A stretch of 50,211 nucleotides of DNA from Gammaproteobacteria bacterium HGW-Gammaproteobacteria-2 (GTDB taxonomy: Bacteria; Pseudomonadota; Gammaproteobacteria; Xanthomonadales; Xanthomonadaceae). This document shows, piece by piece, positions 18,554 to 26,333 of this stretch. The notes below the pieces were generated by a model. It saw only the letters and a list, made by a program, of their open reading frames with translations, was not told where the DNA came from and searched no databases. The stretch spans positions 172,332 through 222,542 of the forward strand of contig PGZE01000011.1 in NCBI GenBank assembly GCA_002840015.1, given 5' to 3'. Position 1 is the stretch's first letter. Every line of letters starts with the position of its first letter. The position numbers and the translations under genes are program-made.

Positions 18554-19351
18554 TCAGCGGGTCTGCAAATGCTGGATCAGGTTGCGGTCGCAGGCACTAT
18601 TGGCATCCAGCACCAAGCGTTCCTGCATCAGTTGCAATTGGTAAAGCACAAACATCAGCACGATCGACAACAACAAGGCAATCAGTGTTGAATTGAACGC
18701 CAGGCCAAGTGCCGCTGTTACGCCGGTAATGTCTCCTTCAACCGCTTTGTATGCCATGCCCAACGCCTCGCCGATACCGCGCACGGTACCGATGAATCCG
18801 ATCGACGGTATCGCCCAGGCGATATAGCGCACCAAGGCCAGTTCTGAATCCAGACGGTCGGTTTCGGTTTCACATACCGAATCCACAACCGCAGAAACAT
18901 CCTGCACACTGCGGGTGACGCGAAACCGCCGCAAGGCGGCGAGCAGTGCCCGTGGATAGATGTAATCGCGCTGTTGTTCCGGCAACGCCTCGATGGCGCG
19001 GGCATAGTCGCGGGCATCCTCGGGCAAGATACTCTCGCCCATCGCGATCGGGATCACATCCAGGTGCAGCAATGCCTGCTGGCGAAACAAACCTCGCCAC
19101 TTGTAACCGAGAATCGCCATCGCCCACAGCATCAGAATGAAACAGGTTTCCTGCTCGTAATCGCGCACAATGACCCAAACCGATCGCTCGGGCACCACAT
19201 CGGGATTTTCCGCCACCTGTACTTGGTGCGCGGCTTCATCGATTGCTGCCTGCGGCCGGATTACCACCACATAAATCGAATGCACGATCACGATGGACAA
19301 CAGCAGCGCAAACATCTGAAAAATGAACTCGGATGAAAAACGGCTTCTCAC
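18554..19351 (-). CDS. MotA/TolQ/ExbB proton channel family protein
   Basis: Predicted inner-membrane proton channel subunit of 265 residues. Hydrophobic helices lie at about 9-31, 70-86, 172-195 and 211-240. The family signature is IPSIGFIGTVRGIGEALGMA (181-200), with the long last helix FNSTLIALLLSIVLMFVLYQ. The cytoplasmic insertion between helices 2 and 3 is short, as in ExbB/TolQ rather than MotA. The start is GTG 19351, with GGAGAG eight bases upstream. No ExbD/MotB gene of the ordinary kind is present; the two vWA proteins downstream have the matching anchor and are the obvious partners. Confidence 0.9.
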   Translation of the reverse strand: MRSRFSSEFIFQMFALLLSIVIVHSIYVVVIRPQAAIDEAAHQVQVAENPDVVPERSVWVIVRDYEQETCFILMLWAMAILGYKWRGLFRQQALLHLDVIPIAMGESILPEDARDYARAIEALPEQQRDYIYPRALLAALRRFRVTRSVQDVSAVVDSVCETETDRLDSELALVRYIAWAIPSIGFIGTVRGIGEALGMAYKAVEGDITGVTAALGLAFNSTLIALLLSIVLMFVLYQLQLMQERLVLDANSACDRNLIQHLQTR

Positions 19352-19399
19352 GCGCTACTCTCCGCGGGGTTGTAATGCGGTTGATAATCAAGACACGGG

Positions 19400-19687
19400 T
19401 CAAATATCCGGCGGAAATGCGACATCAGCATCAGCGCGCACTTGTTCTGTCGGTTTAAATGTCTTTGCGGCGGGTGGTTGTGGCGTTGCCGGCTCGGCTG
19501 GTGCCGGCAGCCGCATTGGCCCGTTGCCCGTCATCGCTGGGGTATTGGCGGGCACCTTGGCCGGCGCGGGTGGCGGGTTATTTTGGCCGCTTTGCTGAGC
19601 CCATGCCGGCAAAGACCCAAATACCAGAGCTACTGCGACTGCCAGCAGCACCCGCCGGCACTCACTCAGAATTGATTTTCTGGTCAT
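19400..19687 (-). CDS. Small exported Pro/Ala-rich protein
   Basis: A 95-residue protein with a clear signal peptide (RRVLLAVAVALVFGSLPAWA, cleaved before QQSGQ), followed by a Pro/Ala/Asn-rich, probably unfolded tail (PPPAPAKVPANTPAM, EPATPQPPAAKTF) that ends VRADADVAFPPDI. No family recognised. ATG 19687 lies four bases after the stop of the PEGA-SUMF1 gene, with GGAG upstream, so it belongs to the same operon; the MotA-like gene starts 48 bp further on. It could be a periplasmic linker or a small subunit. Confidence 0.7.
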   Translation of the reverse strand: MTRKSILSECRRVLLAVAVALVFGSLPAWAQQSGQNNPPPAPAKVPANTPAMTGNGPMRLPAPAEPATPQPPAAKTFKPTEQVRADADVAFPPDI

Positions 19688-19691
19688 CTTC

Positions 19692-21755
19692 TCACTCCAC
19701 ATAACGAACAATGCGGAAACCCAGATCATCGCGCGGCGCTGCACTGTTGTCACGCCAGGACAGGCGCAGTTCGGTGACGCGGCTATGCCGCCAACTGGAG
19801 CCGCGCACTACCCACACCGAGCCGCTGCTCAACCCGAACGGATCGCTCTCCACTGCGCTGGTGGGCATCAATGCCGCGCTATAGCGGTCATTCACCCATT
19901 CCGACACATTGCCGCCCAGATCAAAGATACCCAGCGCGTTGGCCTTGAAGCTGGCCACTGGCGCCGCCGCCTGATAGCCGTCGTCGTAGTTCTCCAGGCC
20001 CTCGCCAAGCAATTTGCGGGCACTGGCATCGGCAAAATTACCCACCTTGCCGCTGGGTGGCATCGCATCGCCACCCAGCTTGACATCACCCCACGGGTAT
20101 TTCAGCGAGCGGCCACCGGCAAAGCGCGCGGCGTATTCCCACTCTGCCTCACTGGGCAAGCGATAACCGGTGTTGACCGGTGTTATCAGGCGATCACCAC
20201 TGTACGCCTGCGGCAAGCCCTCACGCTGGCTCAACCAATTGCAGTAGGCCACCGCATCGGCCCAACTTACCCGCACCACCGGATAGGACTCGTTATCCAG
20301 CGTGGTGCGCGCAACGATGCCCGATGAATGCTTGGCACGGAAGGCGCGAAACTCGGCATTGGTGACTTCGGAAACGCTCATGTAAAACGCCCGCGTCAGC
20401 TCCACGTTGCGCTCCAGTTCGTTGGCACGGCGGCCCTGCTCACGCCGTGGCGCACCCATGCGCAAGCGGCCAGCCGGCACCCGTACCATGCGCTGGCCGG
20501 CCACGCTGGTGATTTGCGCCGGGGTTCGCGCAGCGCTGGCCTGTGCTTCGCTGAGCAAGTGGGCATTGACCTCCAACGCCATGTCCGGCCGCGGTGTCAA
20601 GGTGGTCTGAAACTCGACATAGCCGGGCTTGCGCACCGTAATCTGGTGCGGCAACGCAATCAACGATACGGTCTGATTGGCCTTCCCAAGCGGTTTGCCA
20701 TCGACCAGCAATTGCGCATCGGCGGGTGTTGCTGTCACCCGCACTTCGCCAAGGATCGGCTCAAGCTTTGGTTGCCATGTCGCTTGCGCACCACTGGCGA
20801 TGCTCAGCGTGCGCGTCATGGATTTGTAGCCCGGCAGCGAAGCCACCACTTGCGTTTCGCGGTCCGGCAGCAGCGGCACATCGACCGGCGAGCGGCCAAT
20901 AAACGTGCCAGCGGCGGTAACGCTGGCGCCTGCCGGGTCGCTGCTTACGCGCAAGGTACCGCGCAGCGGCGCCAGCACGACTTCGGGAACGCTTTGTGGT
21001 TGATTGGCCACCACGTCGAGTGCGCCCTGCCATTTCTGGTAACCCGCCAACTGCATTTCCACACGATGATTGCCGGCACCGATTTCGGCAGTGAGCGGGG
21101 TGACACCCATGGTGGAGCCATCAACCTGCACCGTGGCACCAGCGGGCTTGGACGCCAGCTTGACTTCAGCCCAGGCCGGCACCAACGTCACTTCCAGCTT
21201 CTGCACCCGATCCATGCCCTCAATTTCGATGGACTGCGTGTGTACCTGATGACGCGCGGCGCGCAGCACGATGTCGTGTTTCCCCGGCGTCAGGGAATAG
21301 CCCTCGTCGGGTGCGGCGCCTGCGGCTTTGCCGTCGATCTCGATCACAGCACCTGCAGGCTGGGTGATGATCTGCAAACGGCCAGGCAGTTTTTCCATAG
21401 CAAAACGGAATACCCCGTCACCTTCACCATTCACCGTTATCGACTGGCGCAAGGGCTGGTAACCGGCAGCCTGCGCCTGCACTACATACTCTCCAGAGCG
21501 CATCAGCCGCCGCGCGCCCAGCGCCAAAGAAAACCCACCACCAACCTCAACGTGCTCTGCTACCGGTGTGAACTCCAACGTCACAGCACGCGCCGTGATG
21601 ACAAACCAAAGGCTTGTCGCAAGCACCACGAGCGCCAGCGCCGCCACGATGTACCACGGCTGCCAACGCGGCAACGCCATGCGCGGCGACGCCTTGCCAG
21701 CAGCATTGGGTGGCTTGAACCCGGCTGGCTGAATGCGTTCGTACTGCTCGCTCAA
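19692..21755 (-). CDS. PEGA-repeat protein with C-terminal SUMF1 (formylglycine-generating enzyme-like) domain
   Basis: About 687 residues: a short cytoplasmic N-terminus, one transmembrane helix (WYIVAALALVVLATSLWFVI), about four to five PEGA repeats (for example LQIITQPAGAVIEIDGKAAG, VKLASKPAGATVQVDGSTMG, LRVSSDPAGASVTAAG, VRVTATPADAQLLVDGKPLG), then a SUMF1 domain (residues ~425-690: MVRVPAGRLRMG, MSVSEVTNAEFRAF, LPSEAEWEYAARFAGG, GIFDLGGNVSEWVNDRY, RGSSWRHSRVTELRL, LGFRIVRY). The C-terminal Cys pair of true formylglycine enzymes is absent, so it is probably a binding or structural domain. TTG 21755 overlaps the upstream stop (TTGA) and has GAGGA six bases upstream; GTG 21770 is the alternative but lacks a ribosome site. 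Confidence 0.88.
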   Translation of the reverse strand: MSEQYERIQPAGFKPPNAAGKASPRMALPRWQPWYIVAALALVVLATSLWFVITARAVTLEFTPVAEHVEVGGGFSLALGARRLMRSGEYVVQAQAAGYQPLRQSITVNGEGDGVFRFAMEKLPGRLQIITQPAGAVIEIDGKAAGAAPDEGYSLTPGKHDIVLRAARHQVHTQSIEIEGMDRVQKLEVTLVPAWAEVKLASKPAGATVQVDGSTMGVTPLTAEIGAGNHRVEMQLAGYQKWQGALDVVANQPQSVPEVVLAPLRGTLRVSSDPAGASVTAAGTFIGRSPVDVPLLPDRETQVVASLPGYKSMTRTLSIASGAQATWQPKLEPILGEVRVTATPADAQLLVDGKPLGKANQTVSLIALPHQITVRKPGYVEFQTTLTPRPDMALEVNAHLLSEAQASAARTPAQITSVAGQRMVRVPAGRLRMGAPRREQGRRANELERNVELTRAFYMSVSEVTNAEFRAFRAKHSSGIVARTTLDNESYPVVRVSWADAVAYCNWLSQREGLPQAYSGDRLITPVNTGYRLPSEAEWEYAARFAGGRSLKYPWGDVKLGGDAMPPSGKVGNFADASARKLLGEGLENYDDGYQAAAPVASFKANALGIFDLGGNVSEWVNDRYSAALMPTSAVESDPFGLSSGSVWVVRGSSWRHSRVTELRLSWRDNSAAPRDDLGFRIVRYVE

Positions 21756-23287
21756 ATCGGTTCCTCGCACTGGATAAGGGGCGCGTGTGCGACACCCTGA
21801 CTGGAAACGGTAAACGCCACACGCACCTCACGATAACCCGGTCGGCGCCCGATGGCGGTGTACTGCCCGGGCGACAATGATAACGAGTGGCTGGCAAAAG
21901 AACCGATTTCACCTATGGGATACAGCGTTACGCTGGTCTTGCCATTGGAGTGCAAAGTCACTGCTACCGGCGTTGTGGCGCTTTCAAGCAAGCCGGTCAA
22001 CCGCTGAATCTGAGCTTGTAACACCGGCCCGGGAGTGGCGATGCCGACGGCATCGGCCAGTGCGGCAAGTGCGTCCGTACGCACCGACTGCGCAGTCAAG
22101 CGATGCGCTTGATCGATATGTGCCTGCAACCGCGCCGCCAATGCGGCGCGCTGCGCGGCGCGCTCTTGCCCACGCTGGGCAAACGCCAGGCTGGCATCGA
22201 TTGCCAAGGCCGCCGCATAGGCAGCGCGTGCCGCCGACCATTGCTCGATCGCCTCGGCCTGTTGCGCAGTCTCGCGCAGCGATTGCACACGCGCCGCTTG
22301 CATGCCCAACCGGGCGCGTTCCAGGCCATCACGTGCCTCGGCTGCGCCTGCGCGCATTTTCAATGCCGTGTTGAATGCCACCTGCGCCGCGTTGTAATCA
22401 CCCTGATCAAGCGCCGCCAAGCCACGCGACATCTGTGTGGCAAAGGCGGTGTTGGCGGCAGCCGATTGCAAGCGCGCCAGCCCCGCACGCGCCGTTTCAT
22501 TATCGCCATCCAGCGCCAGCACCTGCTGAAATCCGGCACGCGCCGCAGCCAGGTCGCCCTGCGATTGCGCTGCCTCGGCCTTGTTCAAATGCGCCTGCAC
22601 AGCGTCAAAATTGAGTGCGCGGCGCTGCCCAGCTATCGCCTCGGGGTTAGTTGCATCAATACTGATGGCACGCGCATAGGCAGCCGCAGCGGTAGCCGCA
22701 TCGCCTGCCTGCAAGGCATTGTGGCCATCAGCCAACGCCGCAGTCAGCACTTCACCGGCGCGAATCTGCAATTGCCTGGCGCTGCCAACCGCCTGCTCAT
22801 AGCTGCTGATCGCTGCGCTGTAGTCGCGCGCAACAAACTGCGCTTCCGCTTGCGTGGCATCACGCGTCAACAATTCCACGTCTTTGGCAGCCCATTGCGG
22901 CGCATGCATCGCGGTCAGATTTGCTTGCAACGCATGCAATTGCGCGGCCAACGACTCGGCTTGCTGGCGTTGCTGCAACGCGGCCTCCACGTCCGCCGGT
23001 GGCTCAGCCAGCGGCGGCTGTGGCGCGGTGCTGGCTGCTGGCTGCGCTGCCGCATTGACAGGCGTGTTGCTGCCTACAGGCGCAGGCTGCGATACGGTTT
23101 TTGGCAACCAAAACAGCACCGCCACCGCAATCAATAGCAACACTGCGAACGCTGCCGGCAACCGCCACGCGACAAAACGCATTGACGCCGTTTTGTTGGG
23201 CGCAGGTTCGCTGGCTGGCGTATTTGGGGCTAGCGGTACGATGCGCTCAAAATGGTCACCGCCGCCCCCGGCAGCACTACCCACCAT
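21752..23287 (-). CDS. Membrane-anchored TPR protein with PEGA-like C-terminus
   Basis: Predicted 511-residue protein: a ~40-residue cytoplasmic head, a transmembrane helix at about 43-61 (LPAAFAVLLLIAVAVLFWL), a Pro/Ala linker, a coiled coil, then helical TPR-like repeats from about 130 to 400 (FVARDYSAAISSYEQAVGSA, ALQAGDAATAAAAYARAISI, AQSQGDLAAARAGFQQVLAL, ALDQGDYNAAQVAFNTALKM, EQWSAARAAYAAALAI). The last 75 residues (VAVTLHSNGKTSVTLYPIGE, SLSLSPGQYTAIGRRPGYRE) form a PEGA-like beta module. A periplasmic protein-protein scaffold is inferred. It lies two bases after the repeat lipoprotein gene and overlaps the PEGA-SUMF1 start. Confidence 0.85.
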   Translation of the reverse strand: MVGSAAGGGGDHFERIVPLAPNTPASEPAPNKTASMRFVAWRLPAAFAVLLLIAVAVLFWLPKTVSQPAPVGSNTPVNAAAQPAASTAPQPPLAEPPADVEAALQQRQQAESLAAQLHALQANLTAMHAPQWAAKDVELLTRDATQAEAQFVARDYSAAISSYEQAVGSARQLQIRAGEVLTAALADGHNALQAGDAATAAAAYARAISIDATNPEAIAGQRRALNFDAVQAHLNKAEAAQSQGDLAAARAGFQQVLALDGDNETARAGLARLQSAAANTAFATQMSRGLAALDQGDYNAAQVAFNTALKMRAGAAEARDGLERARLGMQAARVQSLRETAQQAEAIEQWSAARAAYAAALAIDASLAFAQRGQERAAQRAALAARLQAHIDQAHRLTAQSVRTDALAALADAVGIATPGPVLQAQIQRLTGLLESATTPVAVTLHSNGKTSVTLYPIGEIGSFASHSLSLSPGQYTAIGRRPGYREVRVAFTVSSQGVAHAPLIQCEEPI

Positions 23288-23289
23288 CT

Positions 23290-25149
23290 TCAGCCACCTC
23301 GTTTATAGGCGCGGTATTCGGCCCACAGCTTTTCGCGCAACGCGGGGTCTGCCTCGCTTTCCGCTGCCTCACGTAGTTGCCGGGCGACCACATCGTCATC
23401 ATTGCCGTCACCCACATCCGATGGCGCATCGTGCGGCAAGTCTGCGCGGGTGCCGGTCGCAGCACCGCGCTGACGCCCGCCCGACTGCTGCGGCGCCTGG
23501 CCATATCCGGCGCCAGTCTGTGCCAATGGCTCGCTGCCGCCACCCTGGCTGGCGCTACCCGAATAGCCACCAGCCGCCTCGGTGTCACCATCGTGCTGGC
23601 CGGCCATGCCACCACCCTGGGCAAAGGCTTTCGTCTGCTCCTCGCGCAATGACTCCAACTCACCCTGCTCGCGGCCAAGGCGCTGATCAAAGCTCCCCAA
23701 TGAATTGCCGAAGGCTTGCTGCAACTGCTGGACACGCTCGCCGCGGGTCTGGCCACCAGCAACAGCGGTGCCTGCGGCCGACCCCGACGGCAATGGCTGC
23801 CCGCCACCTGAGCCATTGCCGGCCGGTGATCGCGCTGCTGCACCCGATTGCGCACCGTCGGTGCCGGCAACGCCGGACGCAGATTGATCCGGGCGCGCTG
23901 CAGCACTCCCCGCTGGCGCATTTATAGCCGCTTGCTGCGCCAAGGCTTGCCCTGCTGCTTCTGCCTGTTTTGCTGTCGCCGCCGCTTGTTGCGCAGCCGC
24001 TGCCTGGCGTGCGGCTTCTTGTGCCTGCCCGCCAGCCCCGGCGGCATCACCTGCCGCTGCCGCTTGCGCCGATGCAGCGGCAGCTTGCTGTGCTGCTGCG
24101 GCGGCCTGGTCAGCAGATGCCGCAGCCTGTTGCGCTGCCTTGGCCTGCTGTATTGCCGCCAGCGTGCGTGCGGCCTGTGCTGAACGAATGGACTCGGCCA
24201 CCGATTGCCTGGCGGCATCCGCTGCCTGCTGTGCGGCTTGCGCCGATTGTTGCGCCGCCTCGGCCTGTTGCGCTGCCTGGCTTTGCCCAGAAGCCGCAGA
24301 CTGTTTCGCCACCGCTGCCGCCTGCCTTGCTGCCGCAGCCTGGCGCGCGGCCTCTGCCGCCTGCTCGCTGGCCACAACCGGATTCGCTGCGGCAGCGGCC
24401 TGCGCTGATGCCGCTGCCGCCTTTTGCGCGGCTTCAGATGCCTTTGTCGCTGCCGCAGCCGCCTGCTGCGCCTCTTTCGCCTGCTGCGTGGATGCTGCGC
24501 TCGGCGCGGCTTGTGCCGCCTGGCTGGCGGCCGCAGCCGATTGCTCAGCGGATGCAGCAGCTTGACGTGCTTGCTCCGCCGACTGTTTGGCCGCTTCAGC
24601 TTGCTTCGTCGCGTCAGATGATTCCGGCGACGCCGCCTGTTTCGCCAGTGCTGCCGCTTGCTTTGCCGCCTCAGCCTGGCGCGCCGCCTCTGCCGCCTGC
24701 GTGCTGGCTTCAGCCGTATTCGCGGTGGCGGCAGCTTGTGCTGCGGCTTCAGCGGCCTGTTGTGCGGCTTCGGCCGCTTTTGCCGCTGTCGCAGCCGACT
24801 GCTGCGCCTCTTTCGCCTGCTGCGTGGTTGCTGCGCTTGGTGCCGCTTGTGCCGCCTGGCTGGCTGCTTCAGCCGATTGGTTCGCGGATTCAGCGGCCTC
24901 TTTTGCGGCTTGCGCAGATTGCTCGGCCGCCTCGGCCTGTTGCGCGGCTTCGGATGGCTCTGACGGCGCCGTTTGCTGCGTCGCTTGCGACTGCTCGGAT
25001 GGTTTTGTCTGTGTTTCGGGCTGCGGCGGTGTTTGCGATGGCGATGGCGGAGTCGGCAACGTCGGCCGCGTCTGGCTAGGGCAGCCAGCCAGCAACAACA
25101 TCAGCACCAGCAGCACTATCACGCGCATATTCATTGCCTTGCCATTCAT
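23290..25149 (-). CDS. Lipoprotein with three 112-residue Ala/Gln-rich coiled-coil repeats
   Basis: First gene of the locus, 619 residues. Lipobox LLLAGC (Cys23) follows a hydrophobic signal, then a Pro/Thr/Ser/Gln linker (about 24-62), then residues 67-402 made of three tandem units of exactly 112 residues, rich in Ala, Gln, Lys and Glu, then a Gly/Ser/Gln-rich region with GSGGGQPLPSGSAAG and QSGGRQRGAATGTR, and a charged helical end (DPALREKLWAEYRAYKRGG). The repeats would form a long alpha-helical rod reaching from the outer membrane. ATG 25149 has GGAG upstream; ATG 25134 and 25128 are alternatives. No family recognised beyond low-complexity helical lipoproteins. Confidence 0.82.
   Translation of the reverse strand: MNGKAMNMRVIVLLVLMLLLAGCPSQTRPTLPTPPSPSQTPPQPETQTKPSEQSQATQQTAPSEPSEAAQQAEAAEQSAQAAKEAAESANQSAEAASQAAQAAPSAATTQQAKEAQQSAATAAKAAEAAQQAAEAAAQAAATANTAEASTQAAEAARQAEAAKQAAALAKQAASPESSDATKQAEAAKQSAEQARQAAASAEQSAAAASQAAQAAPSAASTQQAKEAQQAAAAATKASEAAQKAAAASAQAAAAANPVVASEQAAEAARQAAAARQAAAVAKQSAASGQSQAAQQAEAAQQSAQAAQQAADAARQSVAESIRSAQAARTLAAIQQAKAAQQAAASADQAAAAAQQAAAASAQAAAAGDAAGAGGQAQEAARQAAAAQQAAATAKQAEAAGQALAQQAAINAPAGSAAARPDQSASGVAGTDGAQSGAAARSPAGNGSGGGQPLPSGSAAGTAVAGGQTRGERVQQLQQAFGNSLGSFDQRLGREQGELESLREEQTKAFAQGGGMAGQHDGDTEAAGGYSGSASQGGGSEPLAQTGAGYGQAPQQSGGRQRGAATGTRADLPHDAPSDVGDGNDDDVVARQLREAAESEADPALREKLWAEYRAYKRGG
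23944..24951 (-). repeat. Three 336-bp in-frame tandem repeats inside the lipoprotein gene
   Basis: Coding-strand units at 24951-24616, 24615-24280 and 24279-23944. Matching landmarks recur at a strict 112-residue spacing: SQAAQAAPSAATTQQAKEAQ in unit 1 and SQAAQAAPSAASTQQAKEAQ in unit 2 (diverged as SAQAARTLAAIQQAKAAQQ in unit 3), and QAAEAARQ...LAKQ, QAAEAARQ...VAKQ, QAQEAARQ...TAKQ at the unit ends. 112 residues is 16 heptads, which keeps a coiled coil in register. Confidence 0.85.
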
Positions 25150-25343
25150 TAACCTGCTCCGACCGTGTACAGACGATAGAGTTTCACAACTGGCCAAAGC
25201 ACATCGAACTTGCGGCCCAGGGCAAGCAGCATGCCGCAGTCATCCGCAAGCGCGCATGAACAATGCATAACGTAGCTGTAGAAAAACCACTCGTAGCCTA
25301 ACATTCGTCCTGACCGCAACAAAGCGGGTAACGAGGCGAAGCG

Positions 25344-25367
25344 GCGATAGCGCGATAGCGCGATAGC
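25344..25367. repeat. Three tandem copies of GCGATAGC
   Basis: A perfect 8-bp unit is repeated three times directly before a truncated reading frame. It lies in the 660-bp stretch (25150-25808) between the lipoprotein gene and the attC-like site, which holds no intact gene. Confidence 0.9.
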
Positions 25368-25526
25368 GACATTACAACCCCAGCAGACCAGGATGATCGC
25401 GATGTCTTATGGGCGGCAGTTGCTGCCTGGGCCTTCGAGCACGCGCTGAGCTACCTGATCGACAACGAGATCGATCTCGAGCGATTTGCCGAGCGCTGCA
25501 AAAACGATGCGACCATGCCCTTGTAA
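25368..25526 (+). pseudogene. C-terminal fragment of an unrecognised protein
   Basis: A 52-codon open stretch with protein-like composition: DRDVLWAAVAAWAFEHALSY, then LIDNEIDLERFAERCKNDAT, ending MPL and TAA. It has no start codon; a stop and the GCGATAGC repeats lie just upstream. It reads as the helical C-terminus of a larger cytosolic protein that has been cut away. It runs opposite to the flanking genes. I cannot name the family. Confidence 0.4.
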
Positions 25527-25808
25527 AACGTATCCCTTGCCGTGTGAATCAATTCGCGCAAGGAAAACGACATGACATTCATCCGATGGGTGTCCGAGAC
25601 CCGCATCTCCGAGACCAGCATCGCACCAAGTGTGGAGACAACCAAACCGTTGACAAGCAGGAGCAAACCGCACATGGGTGCGTAGGAAATCTCTGCATCT
25701 TGGGTGTCCCAAGCTTTTATCGCCCGCAGCGCCCCGCTCCGACCTCGCACCGCCGCTATCTCAACGAACTTGTTTTCAGAGGCGCCGCTCGCGCTACCGA
25801 CCGGGCTC

Positions 25809-25863
25809 GTCCAACAAACGGTTCAGATCGTGGCTGCGCACGATCTAACCTTAGTCGTTAGGC
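25809..25863 (-). other. Candidate integron attC recombination site
   Basis: Both ends fit the core-site consensus: GTCCAAC (RYYYAAC) at 25809-25815 and GTTAGGC (GTTRRRY) at 25857-25863. Between them is a perfect 8-bp stem AGATCGTG/CACGATCT (25825-25832, 25839-25846) around a 6-nt loop, extended by GGTT/AACC with a single unpaired C (25824), then unpaired spacers before the outer boxes. This R box, spacer, L box with one extrahelical base is attC architecture; at 55 bp it is at the short end. The TAA stop of the small gene to its right lies inside the GTTAGGC box, as in many cassettes. Confidence 0.65.
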
Positions 25864-26118
25864 CGCACGCCGCGTGATTAGCCAGCCTACAACCGAGCCG
25901 GCAAGGCCACCCCAGATGATGCCCAGAGTGAAACGATAGTCCAAGTAATAAGCAATGGCGGCGCCAATGCTTGAGCCAATCAAGACGAACACTGCGACCC
26001 GGCGCTTACGCGCAAGATCCGCGTCCTCCCGAGCCCGTTTGAGACGAATCTCCTCTTGAGCGCGTAGGTCCGGCTCAAGGATGGCTTGAGCGATCGCGTC
26101 TGCTTGAGTCTTGTCCAT
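25858..26118 (-). CDS. Small two-helix membrane protein, probable integron cassette gene
   Basis: An 86-residue protein: a charged N-terminal helix (LEPDLRAQEEIRLKRARED), then two transmembrane helices (RVAVFVLIGSSIGAAIAYYL and LGIIWGGLAGSVVGWLITRR). No family recognised. ATG 26118 has GGAG six bases upstream. The stop TAA is part of the attC-like core at 25857-25863, and 25 bases upstream of the ATG the minus strand reads GTTAGGGCG, close to a core site, so the ORF and its flanks have the compact size (~340 bp) of a gene cassette. No integrase gene is adjacent. Confidence 0.7.
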   Translation of the reverse strand: MDKTQADAIAQAILEPDLRAQEEIRLKRAREDADLARKRRVAVFVLIGSSIGAAIAYYLDYRFTLGIIWGGLAGSVVGWLITRRAA

Positions 26119-26333
26119 GGTTCTCCAGAATCTCCCTGTGCGCCCTAACGAGGCTGTAGAAAAACTTCCCCGAGTTTGCTGCAATGGGGTTAGCGAAGCG
26201 GGACGCCCACAATCTCGCCAACACGGCTTGCTGTCAAGCGCGTCGGATCGCGCTGTTAGTACCGGATGTGTCGCCGACCCAATGCATCAGCCCGACCATG
26301 CCGAGCCTCCACCGGGTGTATCCGAACGATCAC

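Noticed and set aside
13922..25149. Zorya or Tol-Pal system
   Set aside because: A MotA/ExbB-type channel is present, but there is no OmpA-domain ZorB, no ZorC/ZorD helicase-type gene, and no TolA, TolB or Pal.
24140..25270. Long plus-strand Cys/Ala-rich frames across the repeat lipoprotein gene
   Set aside because: Complement of Ala/Gln-rich codons (GCx, CAG) gives long artefactual frames; the minus strand has a lipobox, ribosome site and operon context.
25451..25750. Minus-strand frame with a hydrophobic stretch (MCGLLLLVNGLVVSTLGAML)
   Set aside because: No ribosome site, its second half lies opposite the more protein-like plus-strand fragment at 25368-25526, and composition is not convincing. 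It might be a cassette ORF, but this cannot be supported.
26141..26200. Possible second attC right of the small membrane-protein gene
   Set aside because: GTTAGGG is near consensus, but the matching RYYYAAC box and an L-box stem with a bulge could not be found; only the core and the shared GTTTTTCTACAGC motif remain.
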